From positions 14,296,001 through 14,360,000 of the forward strand of contig NC_087257.1 of the NCBI RefSeq assembly GCF_037042905.1: a stretch of DNA of 64,000 nucleotides, given 5' to 3'. Source of the DNA: Lytechinus pictus. Its lineage: Eukaryota; Echinodermata; Echinoidea; Temnopleuroida; Toxopneustidae. Position 1 is the stretch's first letter. Every line of letters starts with the position of its first letter. A program made the translations under genes and the position numbers. The notes below the pieces were generated by a model. That model made no database searches and had not been told where the DNA came from. It saw only the letters and a list, made by a program, of their open reading frames with translations. Shown here one piece after another: positions 45,507 through 57,880 of this stretch.

Positions 45507-48500
45507 GTAAGTGCATACTATCCTTGGGTATCAATTACCCATACTTACTTGATGATAATAATTGCATCCCATTATCAAAATAACAGTAATAATAATCCTC
45601 AGCCATAATAAGTGTGGCGATGCCGGTAAATGGTAATAATGAAATGATGATAATGACGATGATGATTCACTAGCTCCCTCTTAGGGTTCTTAGATAGTTC
45701 TGTACTTGTCCCGTATAAATGTTCCGCAAAGGCTCTCACGTGTAACAGCCACTTGGGAATATTCTAGGTTCTCTATTAAATCGTTTAATTTGAGCACGTT
45801 AAGAACCTTAGGAACCCTCTTTATCGAGGGTTCCAATACGGGACATAAAAGTTTAAGTATATATGCACCTTTTTCTCCAAAAGAGTGTATTCAGATGATT
45901 ATAATTATGATGATGATGATAATGATGATGATGATGGTGATTATGATGATGATGATGAAGATGATGATGATGATGATGATTGATAATGATAACAAAAAAT
46001 ATAATTCATAATTATGATAAATGACTATGATGAAATAATCGATGTATGTCATATCAAACATAGAATAATAATCAGTAAGATATTAATGATAATTTAATCA
46101 ATTACAAAATATCAATGTCACTCAAAAACATCAGTTAATAGTTATTGGAGCTGATACAATAGCAACATACTTAATAGATTAACCCAAAATTAATAAAATC
46201 ATCATACTTTAAGGACGCTTATCATCAAAGCAATATAGAAAAACATAATTCCTTTTCTTTCTTTAAATAAATTATTACCACAGAGAGTTGTTGTACCAGC
46301 CAAACGAAGAAGTTGTGACCTACATAAGACGTATGAGCGCCTTGAGGGAAATAAGGTAAGTTTTCAGTCACAACAAAAGAGTGTAAGACAAGAAAAAAGA
46401 CTCGACCACTTAATTCATCTTTACAAATCTACCTGTTGAATGGTAATAACAGAATGATTTAAAAATAAAACGGTGAAATGGAACAAGGAATGAATAACCT
46501 ATTGGCACGAAATACATGTATGTCTGTTTATAAATGAAATATTACATGAAGTCCTACAGATATTCAGTGGAAAACACGCTCCGCCGTTCGAAGTTCAAAA
46601 GGGTTCATCATCATTTTGAACCTCACGAGATAATCGTCTTGAATGGTTCCTGGACAAAGAAAAACACCATCTTTTCCGCGTTTTCTTTCCTGGCCACCAC
46701 CTTAAACTTTCGATAATTTCACGGGAAAATAACTACGTTTTTATCTGTTAGAGTATAATTCTATTGGATATCACAGGTGAAAAAATGTAAATGGCATAGG
46801 GTTGGTGTTGATGCCACTCAAAGAGGCATCCACGACCCAGTCTTGCTCCCCCCCCCCCCCCCCATCCTGACACCAATTTGGCTCCCTCGTACTATATACA
46901 GATATACAGGCTCAGTAGCCGCAATTAATATAGTTGATTCCTTTGAGCTTTGAGCTTTATTCATCATAATTGCCAGAGTTTCATCGTTTTTTTTATTGTG
47001 GTGATAGGGCCGACCAATACTTTATTTTTTTTTCAAATAAAAAGCAAAGAAGACATTTAACTCCAGAGCGGATCAAATTGGCCCTATGAGTGGCGGTTTA
47101 TATTCATTTCGCGTTCACACAAATCCCCCGTTGTACGAGTTTTAGACTTCTTTATTTTTTTCCGGAAGGGGGGGTGGAGGTGTATTTGGGCTTTTTGGAC
47201 ATCTTCGATCATCATCATCTTGAACCTCACGGGATAATCGTCCTGAAAGGTTCCTGGACAAAGAAAAACACAATCTTTTCCGCATTTTCTTTCCTGGCGG
47301 ATGCTGTTCACTGTCCAATGGCAGTGATCCTCCGGGGAATTTAGGAATTTCAGAAAAATGCTTTATTTCGATGAAATTCTCGAATGACGATCGGTTTTCT
47401 GCCATAATATCCTATCCATTCTAAGTGTTCCCAGTCAAAGATATTATACTTATGATTATTGCTGTTGCATTCATTATCTTCTTCCTTATACACTTTACAT
47501 GTTTCAAAATACACCCCTCACAGAATTTCAGAAGACGGAATGAGCTTAGACTGTTCTTGTGACCTTGTAGACGCCATGGATGATAAAGGGATAACACTCG
47601 TCAACCAGGATGAGCTCGAGATCAGTAACTGCCGCCAGCAGGGTTGGTCACGTGATACAATGACCGCCCGCCCTTTCCTTATCGATTGCCGTAAGTTGAC
47701 AATAGGGAATTTTCGCACAGCGACGTACGGAGTATTTAATAGCAGAAAAAAATGTGTTGTTCAAATGCCCTACACGACACTGAACAACCCAGAAGTTTTT
47801 TGTCGAAAATTGGTAAATCGAAACAGTAGTATCGTCAGGACTCGGGACAAACGACACGATTGCAATCTTTTGACGGCTCCGAAACTTGTGCCGAAACTGC
47901 TGTTCCTGTTCATTCATTTTCGACAAAGACCTCCCAGTGATCTTTGTTATTTGAATCATCCGTACATCGCGGAACAAAAAGTGGCCTAGTATGAACCCTA
48001 CGCCGCCAAACGTTCGAACTTATACGAATATCATTCTTGGAAAATGAAAAAAGAAATATTTTTTTTAAACCATCTCAAACTAGAATCTAGAGTTAGTGGC
48101 GAAATGAGCCCAAAATTTTTAAGGGACTCGATATGGCGTATCGGGTAAAATTAATAAAAAGTTGCGAGCTTTCGAAGCGAGCTAGCAAAAATTTCGGCAT
48201 TATTATTTTTAAGAAAGTCTGTGATCATCGATTTGTACATAATATATTGAAAATAATATCGTATTTCACACTTATCCCTTTGCTTTTCTTTATTTTTTAT
48301 TCTTGGTCGTGATTTTTTTTCAAGTATCTTTGAAAAAAAAGGCGAAAGACTCTGGTCAGTTGCATATTGACCGTAAGACGTATTACAAATTGAACATTTT
48401 TTGTACCTTTGCCACAACCTGTGTTGCATATTTTTTACAATTAATTACAGGCCGTTTTCGCATCCAAGACGACGACAGACGTAAGAGGAGAGAAGCTGAT

Positions 48501-50117
48501 CAAGACAGTGACGATGTCAGCAAAAGGGCAAGTCCTCGGAAAGGCGACAAACCAGCTGGACACAAGCTCAAAGATCTTGCTCCTAAAGACACGCATCACC
48601 TTGTCAGCATCGATGATGTCGAAAAACACCCCGCTACCGATTTCTTCAACTTCATCTCGGGACATCGTCGGACTCGACGTTCAACAGATACCAACAAGGA
48701 AGTCTCGGACGATTCTGGACGAAGCGCTCGTAAAAAGCGTTACGGCAACATGAACTATCCACAACCGATGAATCAACCAATGGGCGGTGGTAACTACCCT
48801 GGACAACCACCGCAACAAAATTACGCTCCTCAAGCAATGGGTGGACCAGTAGGTGGAGGTGGCATGGGTGGAGCGGTGGGTGCAGGAGGCATGGGTGGAC
48901 CCGCCGGTGGAGCTAATGGCATTGGTGAATCAGTTGAAGATGAAATGTCAGTCGATTCTGATTACAGTAGCTTAGAAGGTGAAACAACAATCAGTGCAAA
49001 AGGTATGTTTTACTTTTGTTGAAAATAATTTTTCTTTCCACCAAATATGTAGAGCGAGAGCAGCAGTTGCCTACTCTCGGAACTCGTTGAACACTTAATT
49101 ATGCAGATTCATGATACTCATTTTGTACAATGCAATTTTTTTAAATATAATTATTGTAAAGAAATGAAACGAAAAACTCACATAAGGTACCTTGACCAAG
49201 GTACTTATGTATCTTTGGGGCATCTTAACAAGGGAATATTTAAGCAGGGAAAATGATGGGACTCTGGCTCATCGTTGGTGCACTGTAAAACAAATAATAA
49301 AAACACGTAAACAAGTTGGTATCAAGTAATGAATAAAGCATTTATATCTATTTGATGCAGGATAAAAGAGCACTGTTGATAATAAAAAAAAGTGCCTTGG
49401 TCAAGGGCCTTACCGGCTATCAAACCCCTTATGCAAAGGTCTCACCGATATTGTATTTTTTTTCATCAATGGCTTACATGAATTAGCAGAGTTTCAATGT
49501 ACGTGCCCTTATTTTCATAACTGCACCTTTTAGTTCTCAACGACATAACATAATCACCAAGCAAGTGTTTTTTTTTTTTTTTTTTTTTTTTTAAATAGTA
49601 CATCGTCGGTGGCTTTTTTGAGGAAGATAAATTCTGCCACTGTCGATTTATATTTGAATTCATGCCGAAAGTAAACCATATCATTTATGATTAATAATTG
49701 TTTCCCCTATACAAAAAAAAATCGAGCTATTTATTTTCTTTCACTGCAGTTATGCAGGACATTAAGGCGGTGCTCGGTGCCACGAAGATTGACTTACCAG
49801 TTGACATCAATGACCCCTACGATCTTGGACTTTTGCTACGCCATCTCAGGCATCATTCGAACCTTCTAGCGAATATCGGGGACCCTGAGGTCAGGGAACA
49901 GGTCCTCAGTGCGATGCAGGAGGAAGAAGAGGAAGAGGAAAACGATGCCGCCAATGGTGTCAGGGAGAATGTCTTGAACAACCTGAACGCAAATGCACCT
50001 GGACAAGGGGGCTATGGTGGCACTCAGGGAGGGACGTATGGCGGGCAAGGTGGGGGCGTGATGGGCAATCAAGGAATGGGTGGACAAGGTTACAATCAGG
50101 GTTATATGCAAGGGTAA
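45301..50117 (+). CDS. Gene C: secreted multibasic Gly/Met/Gln-rich precursor, 454 aa
   Basis: Five coding exons (45301-45506, 46284-46355, 47524-47690, 48451-49002, 49750-50117) sum to 1365 bases with consistent phases. Residues 1-20 form a signal peptide with a hydrophobic core ending TTALA. Residues 21-149 hold eight cysteines (SDCPQADQGCWCQ, AQCW, LDCSCD, SNCRQ, IDC), so a disulfide-linked domain is likely. Basic clusters RRKRR (158-162), RRTRR (221-225) and ARKKR (241-245) fit furin-type cleavage. Residues 246-315 are Gly/Met/Pro/Gln-rich. An acidic patch follows, then a short helical region, a Glu run and a second Gly/Gln/Met/Tyr-rich tail. No known domain is recognised. Extracellular matrix, biomineral matrix or peptide-precursor roles are all possible. 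Confidence 0.85.
45905..45985. repeat. GAT microsatellite in gene C intron 1
   Basis: An imperfect (GAT)n tract with GGT and GAA interruptions. Confidence 0.9.
46284..46355 (+). CDS. Gene C exon 2
   Basis: It is 72 bp, phase 2-2, with acceptor TTATTACCACAG and donor AG|GTAAGT. It encodes ELLYQPNEEVVTYIRRMSAL then REI. It has no cysteines and is helix-prone. Confidence 0.83.
46595..46700. repeat. Direct repeat, copy 1
   Basis: The segment with CATCATTTTGAACCTCACG, AGATAATCGTC, GGTTCCTGGACAAAGAAAAA and CGTTTTCTTTCCTGGC recurs at 47206-47300 in the same intron. Confidence 0.85.
47206..47300. repeat. Direct repeat, copy 2
   Basis: It repeats 46595-46700 with about 90% identity over some 95 bases, and lies about 600 bp downstream in gene C intron 2. 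Confidence 0.85.
47524..47690 (+). CDS. Gene C exon 3: four cysteines
   Basis: The acceptor is CACCCCTCACAG and the donor C|GTAAGT. It encodes ISEDGMSLDCSCDLVDAMDD, then GITLVNQDELEISNCRQQGW and FLIDC. It goes from phase 2 to phase 1. It completes the cysteine-bearing region. Confidence 0.87.
48451..49002 (+). CDS. Gene C exon 4: multibasic sites and Gly-rich region
   Basis: The acceptor is ACAATTAATTACAG and the donor G|GTATGT. The 552-bp exon carries all three multibasic sites, an acidic Asp/Ser stretch, the NMNYPQPMNQPMGGGNYPGQ region with GGPVGGGGMGG-type repeats, and the acidic EDEMSVDSDYSSLEGE end. Confidence 0.9.
49100..49749. other. Gene C last intron, nothing recognised
   Basis: It contains a poly-T run of about 26 at 49567-49592. 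No other feature is supported. Confidence 0.5.
49750..50117 (+). CDS. Gene C exon 5: helical segment and Gly/Gln/Tyr-rich tail
   Basis: The acceptor is TTCTTTCACTGCAG. It encodes MQDIKAVLGATKIDLPVDIN, a leucine/histidine-rich helix (LLLRHLRHHSNLL), EEEEEEEND, then GGYGGTQGGTYGGQGGG and GYNQGYMQG before TAA at 50115. Confidence 0.9.
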
Positions 50118-51948
50118 ACCTTCCGTCACATACCGGAAATGCGGATCAGTCTCAAGACGTTTGCAAGATGAAGAGACTGTCGTCCTTTAAAATGAAAATC
50201 ATTATTTCAATTGGCTTCCCATTTTCTATTTAGTGGAGGAACAGAAGCATACGTTTTGCCTTGTCTCCAAAGTCAACCCTGAATTAGAACGACATTAACC
50301 AGTTGGCTATTGGAACCGGGTGGCCCTAGTACAAATCTTTGGTCAGTTATAGAATTCAGTAGTCAAAAGGTTAACATAATTAGTGGGATGACGGAGATGT
50401 GATAAATATATTGCTACAAAAGTAAGACGGGATTATGGTACAGGATGCTGGTGGGAGCACTAATGATTACAAGGAAATTATGAGAAAGTTCATCACATTT
50501 AAAAAGGAAGGACAGATAATGAATGGTGGGTGCGGGATATAAAAGCAAGTTTTCGCGGGGACGGATTCTACAACATAGAAAATCTTTGGGAAATGCCCAT
50601 TAAATCAAATTAACAGCTGAAGGGTTTTAGTCGAAAATTGGTGAACAGGGGCAGCTGATCGTCGTATGATTATGAGCTGACAAGAAATTGCAAATATGTT
50701 GATTGAATATGAATTTAATACCAAACATCACTGTCAGGTACAATTACATGGAAAAGTACATCACATATGAATAAAACATTTAGTAATTGGAGCTAAAAGA
50801 ATAGCAAGATGCTAATCGAGGTCCAGAGTCCAGTACGAAATTTGGTACTTTGATTTTTCAACGATTTTCGGCAAAGACTGATTTGTCATGAAGGGCTTTT
50901 GCGAGTCGATTTTCTATGCTGTAGAATCCGTCCCGTCGCGATTGCGAAAACTTTCTAATGACATGGAGCGGACAAATTGATATCCAATGTGGTTTCATTA
51001 TTGCAATCATTGTACTGTATGAACACTGTGTAATGACGATCATTGTACGATGGTGGATATTTTTGTGTTGCCTTGAGTTATCGATAATAAACATGGATAC
51101 AATTTTCAACAAATATAAGAAAATATGTCTGTGTTCGTATGACCTATAACTAGTGATATTTTCAAAACTAATTTTCCATATTTCGTTTCATTACGTCAAA
51201 CCCCCGTTTGGAGAAAGACCGCAGTTCAGATTGCAATCTGCGGTTCTATACCCCTTTTTCTGTTTGGAATTTGAAAAAATCATTTCCAAGCGCCGATCAA
51301 CCCTGATTGGCCAGGTAATCCCGCTGTCTCAATTTCTCCTCCACAGCTAGCCAGATTATGAGCGTTGAGCCAAGGACGAAATGATAAACAACAGCTGTGC
51401 TATTACGTAAGACTTCTCTGCCTGTAGTAGGACCTTCGGAATGAAATTATTGTATTCGATATTTAATCACGTTTTCAAAGGCATATTGTATTCAGAAATC
51501 CAATGTTAGCCCATTTTCAATTTCGAACAAAGAAAATCGACCTCGAAATTAGGAAAGTAGGGGGATAAAATGACGACATGGTTTGCAGGGATGCTACCGC
51601 GCTCACACATTGCCCATAGAGCTCTATGCATAGAGCTATTATGCTCTATGCACTGCCATATATCCATTTTGTGTGGCCCCCTACTGTGACTGTATATGCC
51701 GGGCTGTTGTTATCTTCGGACCGAGGTCAAGACACAGGTGTTTTGATACTGCTTGGGGCAGTAAGGGTGTGTTGTACTTGGAGAAGAGAATTGATGCGGA
51801 GGGAAATAGGGGTATAGTGTTACCAAATGGAGGTTTTTCGTCATGTAATGACGAAAAAAATACAGATTACATAAATTTGTTTATATATTAAACAAATATA
51901 TCAGGCTTTGAGAAAGTATAGTGGAATTATTTATCTGAGGTCGGTATA
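50118..51948. other. Gene C 3' flank, with an inverted repeat
   Basis: GGGACGGATTCTACA with ATAGAAAATC at 50558-50585 is the complement of GATTTTCTATGCTGTAGAATC at about 50910. AATAAA at 50769 could be a poly(A) signal. The palindrome AGCTCTATGCATAGAGCT lies near 51619. No further gene is supported. Confidence 0.5.
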
Positions 51949-54900
51949 GTATCCCTAAATTAGACCCCAAAAGAGCCAATCTGGAATAAAATTATTGGAA
52001 ATGTTTTTTTGACTGATTTGAGTAGGTATGGGTGTCAACATTTACCAAAAAAAAGTTAGGAGGAATACGGGTTGGGGAAAGTGCTTTTTTTCAAGGTCAA
52101 AGGTCAATGACCTTTTTGTACATACTGTATAATGGTATCTTTGAGATGGAAAGGCGCAGGTTGGTGATAATGGTGTCAAAATGCACAAATTCTTACCAGA
52201 ATATCAAATAGAATAAAATTAATGACCTAGAATGCACATTCACCTATAAAATTTAAGGTGAAAGCCTTTCAAAAGGTCAATGACCTTTTTTACATTATAT
52301 ACCATACCGTTTAATGGTATCTCTGAGATGATAAGGTACATGCTGGTGATCATGGTGTCAAAATGTACAGATTCTTACAAGAAGATCAAATAAAATAAAA
52401 TTAAGTACCTAAATGCACATTCACGCATAAAGTTTAAGGCCAAAGGTCAATGACCTTTTATACTACATATACCATATTATATAATTGTATCTCTAAGATA
52501 AAACGGTGCAGGTTGGTGTTCTTGGTGTCAAAACACGCATATTCTTACAGAAAGATAAAATAAAATTAAGCATCGAGAATGCACATTCACCCATAAAATT
52601 CAAGGACAAAGGTCAATGTCCTTTTTAACATTAGATAATGATAATGGTATCTCTGAGATAAAACACTGCAGGTTGGTGATCTTGGTGCCAAAATCCAAAG
52701 ACTTGTACAAGAAGATTAAACAACACTAAAATAAGTATAAAGAATAAACTTTCACCCTTGAAATCCTAGATCAGAGGAAATATATAATCTATATGATATA
52801 AAAATAACCAAAAACAGTATCTTTTGTGTTCATATTTTATATCTGAATAATGTAAATAACCATGGCTAATTTGTAATGAAAACATGGCGGTTTCATAATT
52901 TCGGTCTGAAATAATGAAGGCCATGGAGAATGTATTTAGGGGTCAGAGGTCAATGACTTTCCAAAATATCAGTGGAAATTAAGTTTAAAAAGTTGATAAC
53001 CAAATAACACTTTTTCATATACTGCGATGCATTGCCAAAAGCACTGAAAAAATAAATGAAATCAAGTATATAATTTGAAATGATTTTTATCTTAAGTAGC
53101 AGCATTTAATGCATCATTATATCTAAATCAAGGTTGTCGTGTCTTTTCTCTCCAGCGATAGGCCACTCACCTCAATGCTATAATAAATACTATAAACTAT
53201 TAGCTTAATCTTCTGAAAATGGATAGGACAGGTCTAACTCTCATGTCACAGCTAGCATCATCTGAGAGCATTTCCAAACAGCAGAGGGATGATGATGATG
53301 ATGAAATGAAGGCCATCATTAGAGCTGCAGCTTCTGTCATATACATGTAGTAAATTATATATATATCAACTTCAACAAAGGTGAATTCCCGTATTATTAG
53401 TACCTTTCATCAGTTCATTGCGAGCTGCCAGAATCTCTTGTGATGCTAATGCTGCAAGACAAAACTTCATATCTCCTCTCTGCCGTACGTCACCCATGAT
53501 GCTATTTCTACTAGGTATCAGTTTGTACAAGGATCATGTTTTTGGTCCAGAACAACTGATTGTTATCATGCACAAATTAGGCATATAACAATGAAATTCA
53601 AAAGGAGATAATAGCTTACAAGTACACATCCATCGACCTTACAAAACTCCTACAGCACCACTTCCAGTTCTTGAGAATCAAGCTGTGCAATTATCAGTAA
53701 TAATATAGATCCTATCATCCTGGTCTGATATCCCTTGACAGAACGTTAGGCTTCCATTGAATGGGCCAGATCAAAGTCTTGAAAATGTCAGAAGGTTTTC
53801 AAGAGTTCAATTACTCTTTGCTGAAGTTGAGACACTTAACTTCATCTATGACAAAAAAAGCTGCAGCTCTAATGATGGCCTTATTTTAATTCTTCGTCAT
53901 TGTCCCTTGCTAAATGAAAATGTTCTCGGATGATGCTTGCCATAAGACTTAGGCCTATCCTTTCCATTTACATATTAAGTTATAGTGTTATAGTATTGAT
54001 TGTAGCATTTGAGGTTAGTGACCTATTGCTACAGAGAAATTAGTACCTTGATTTAGGTTTATAAAATGCATATCTAAATGCTGCTACTTTAGGTAACGTC
54101 ACCATTGTCACCATTTCAAATTATATCACACATTATTTTTTTTAACACTTTTGTCAATGCATTACAGTATATTATAAGAAAAAGTGCTATTTGATCCAAT
54201 TTTACCTCGAACTTGTATTTTGACATCATCATTGGTCAAGGATTCAACTATTAAATTTGTGTTCTTTTTCCACGCAGGTCAGTCTTTTTCCCATCAGAAT
54301 CACTATACCTACATGCCACAATCACGTTATATCGACCTATTTACTTAAATTCCCTGACGCTATTGACATAGTTTGATTGACCTTTAACTCCTAAATATAT
54401 TTTCGATGGCCATTTTTTCTCCTTATTTCTTTCAGAGTGAAATTATTAGACTTCCAAGTGTTCATTACAAATAGTTATCTTTCATTCTATTATTCACAAA
54501 TAAAATGTGAATATAATGGATTAATTTCTTTTTTGGGGGAATCATGCATGGATATATAAATATTTATCAACTTTTGACCTTTGACTTTGGATATTGGATT
54601 ATTCTGTATGATTATTTTGAGTCTTTTTTATCTTCTTGCAAAAATTGCTTTTTGACATCAAAATCACCAACATGTAGCGTTTTATCTCAGAGATACCTTT
54701 ATACGATATATAGCCTATGTAAAAAGGTCACTGACCTTTGACCTTGAACTTTATGGGTTAGTATGCATTCTAGGTGATTAACTTTATCTTATTTGACCTT
54801 CCTGTAAGAATCTGGGAATTTTGATACAACGATCACCAACCTGTGCCGTTTCATCTCAGAGATACTATTATACAGTATGATACATAATGTAAAAAAGGTC

Positions 54901-55780
54901 ATTGACCTTTGAAAGGCTTTTACCTTGAATTTTATAGTTTAATGTGCATTCTGGGTACTTAATTCTATTTTATTTGATCTTCCTGTAAGAACCTCTGCAT
55001 TTTGACACCAAGATCACCAACCTGCACCTTTTCATCTCAGAGATACCATTATACCGTATATGGTATACAATGTAAAAAAAAAAGTCATTGAACTTTGAAA
55101 GCTTTGACCTTGAATTTCATTCATTTGGTGAATGAGCATTGTAGGTACTTGATTTGATTTCATGTTATCTTCTTGTAAGAATCTGTGCATTTTGACACCA
55201 AGATCACCAACCTGCGCCTTTTCATCTGAGAGATAGCATTATACCGTATATGGTATATAATGTAGAAAAAAGGTCATTGACCTTTGAAAGGCTTTGACCT
55301 TGAATTTTATTGTTTAATGTGCATTCTGGGTAATTAATTTGATTTTATTTGATCTTCCTGTAAGAACCTCTGCATTTTGACACCTAGATCACCAACCTGC
55401 ACCTTTTCATCTCAGAGATACCATTATACCGTATATGGTATATAATGTAATAAAGGTCATTGAACTTTGAAAGGCTTTGACCTTGAATTTCATGGGTGAA
55501 TGAGCATTGTAGGTACTTGATTTGATTTTACTTGATCTTTTTGTAAGAATCTGTGCATTTTGACACCATGATCACCAACCTGTAATATTTTATCTGGGAG
55601 ATACCATGATACAGTATATTTAAAAAGGTCATTGACCTTTGACCTTGAAAAAAAGCACTTTCCCCAACCCGTATTCCTCCTAACTTTTTTTTGGTAAATG
55701 TTGACACCCATACCTACTCAAATCAGTCAAAAAACCATTTCCAATAATTTCATTCCAGTTGGTTACTAATTACGGGATAC
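51949..55780. mobile_element. 3.8-kb foldback element with subterminal tandem repeats
   Basis: The ends GTATCCCTAAATTA and the complement TAATTACGGGATAC lie next to TA on each side. Inverted similarity continues through TGGGTGTCAACATTTACC, AGTTAGGAGGAATACGGG and TTGGGGAAAGTGC. Then about 170-190-bp tandem units (TATCTCTGAGAT, CAGGTTGGTGATC, GGTCAATGACC) occur, about four in the left arm and about six in the right. The inner arms meet near 53.59 kb (AAGGCCATCATTAGAGCTGC against GCAGCTCTAATGATGGCC). No transposase is visible. Confidence 0.85.
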
Positions 55781-55782
55781 TA

Positions 55783-57535
55783 GTATGGCAATTACTATTT
55801 TTCCCGAGGGGCGAAGCAACGAGGGAAATATAGTAGCTTTGCCAGTCCAACCGAGGATTAATCAATAAATTTATTTATTGATATATTCATATTCCACAAT
55901 CATCAAAGTACATTTCGTAATAAATCATTTTTATTACGAAAGTTAATAATTTCCACTATGCTTTCGAATGAAACGCCTGATATATTTGTTTTATATCCTA
56001 CTTTTAATATTATTCATAACCAAAATCTATGCGCTGAGCTTGCAAAGTCGGGTTACTTGCGTTGAATTACCTACTCTTCTCCGAGCCACCGCGCTCAGCG
56101 GAACGCAGATTAGTGCCTGCGCCGACGCATCACGGGACTTGCCCGGGAGAGAGAGCTTGCTGGCCGGTGCGCCCAAGAGTCTAGCTAAATATCCAGTTTT
56201 CTGAGATAATGACGTCAGAATATTGGTATAGCGAAAAATATATCGAGGTCTGACGTCACGCAACATCATAGTTGAAATATATTTGGTCACATGATGCTAT
56301 TTTAACCAATCACTATACAGGATTCAATCTATGTATAGGATATTAAACAAATATATCAGGCTTTGAGAAAGTATAGTGGAATTATTTATCCGAGGTTGGT
56401 CTGGCAATTACTATTTTTCCACGAGGGGCGAAGCCCCGAGGGAAATATAGTAGTTTTGCCAGTCCAACCAATATATCAGGCTTTGAGAAAGTATAGTGGA
56501 ATTATTTATCCGAGGTTGGTCTGGCAATTACTATTTTTCCCCGAGGGGCGAAGCCCCGAGGGAAATATAGTAGTTTTGCCAGTCCAACCGAGGATTAATA
56601 ATTCCCACTAGCCTATGCTTTCGAATGAAACGCCTGATATTTATATTTGTTTTATATCCTACTTTTAATAATTTATAACCAAAATCTATGCGCTGAGCAT
56701 GCAAAGTCCTGTTACTTGCGTTGAATTACCTACTTTTCTCCGAGCCACCGCGCTCAGCGGAACGCAGATTAGTGCCTAGCTGCGCCGACGCATCGCGCTG
56801 GACTTGCCCGGGAGAGAGAGCGCGATAGCCGGCGCGCCGAGATATCCAGTTTTGTGAAATAATGACGTCAGAATATTGGTATATCCAAAAATATATCGAG
56901 GTCTGACGTCACGCAACATCATAGTTGAAATATATTCGGTAACATGATGCTACTTGAACCAATCACTATACAGGATTTACTCTATGTAGGATATTAAACA
57001 AATATATCAGGCTTTGAGAAAGTATAGTGGAATTATTTATCCGAGGTTGGTCTGGCAATTACTATTTTTCCCCGAGGGGCGAAGCAACGAGGGAAATATA
57101 GTAGTAATTTTTGCCAGTCCAACCGAGGATTAATAATTCCCACTATGCTTTCGAATGAAACGCCTGATATATTTGTTTTATATCCTATTTTTGATAATTT
57201 ATTACAAAAATCTATGCGCTGAGCTTGCAAAGTCCGGTTACTTGCGTTGAATTACCTACTTTTCTTCGAGCCACCGCGCTCAGCGGAACACAGATTAGTG
57301 CCTGCGGCGACGCATCGCGGGACTTGCCCGGAGAGAGAGTTCGCTGGCCGGTGCGCCCGAGAGTTTAGCTAAATATCCAGTTTTCTGGAATAATGACGTC
57401 AGAATATTGGTATAGCGAAAATATATCGAGGTCTGACGTCACGCAGCATCATAGTTGAAATATATTTGGTCACTTGATGCTTTTTTAACCAATCACTATA
57501 CAGGATTCAATCTATGTAGGATATAAATACATATA
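55783..57535. repeat. Three copies of a hairpin-bearing repeat, about 530-610 bp
   Basis: Each copy has a near-palindromic hairpin of about 220 bp (AACAAATATATCAGGC ... CGAGGGGCGAAGC ... GCCTGATATATTTGTT). A GC-rich block follows (GAGCCACCGCGCTCAGCGG) and then two TGACGTCA sites. Copy 1 has an extra roughly 84-bp AT-rich insert near 55862-55945. A 120-bp part is duplicated again at about 56351-56590. Confidence 0.85.
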
Positions 57536-57880
57536 TCATTCATGAGTCCACTGTGTCCCCTCTTCAAACAGTGGACTCATGAATAAAACAGCATACTTAA
57601 CCATGAGAACTGGGTGGCGTTTCATGAAAGGACTTGTCAGACATTTTGTCCGACAGTTACCATAGGAATAGTGCCTCTCAGCCAATCAACATAAGGGAAA
57701 GATGTCAGATCTGGGGCCCGTTGCAGAAAGAGTTGCGTTTAATCGCAAGTCAGAAATCAATCGCAAGTCCCAAATGCACGCTGTTGATTGGTTGAAAATC
57801 AAGTTGCGCATGATTTTTAGAGTTGCAATTGATTGCAACTCTTTCTTCAACGGCCCCCTGACAACTTGTCGGGTGAAAAT
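57536..57880. repeat. Nested foldback MITEs
   Basis: CATGAGTCCACTG hairpins lie at 57541-57583. A GTTTCATGAAAGGACTTGTC/GACAACTTGTCGGGTGAAA pair encloses a GGCCCGTTGCAGAAAGAGTT/CAACTCTTTCTTCAACGGCC foldback at 57712-57859. Confidence 0.7.

Noticed and set aside
47648-47977. Minus-strand frame of 109 codons
   Set aside because: It overlaps gene C exon 3 in antisense and has no splice or domain support.
56363-56611. Repeated peptide PRLVWQLLFF-x-EGRSPEGN as a coding repeat
   Set aside because: It is the translation of a 120-bp duplicated part of a palindromic DNA repeat; other copies are frame-broken.
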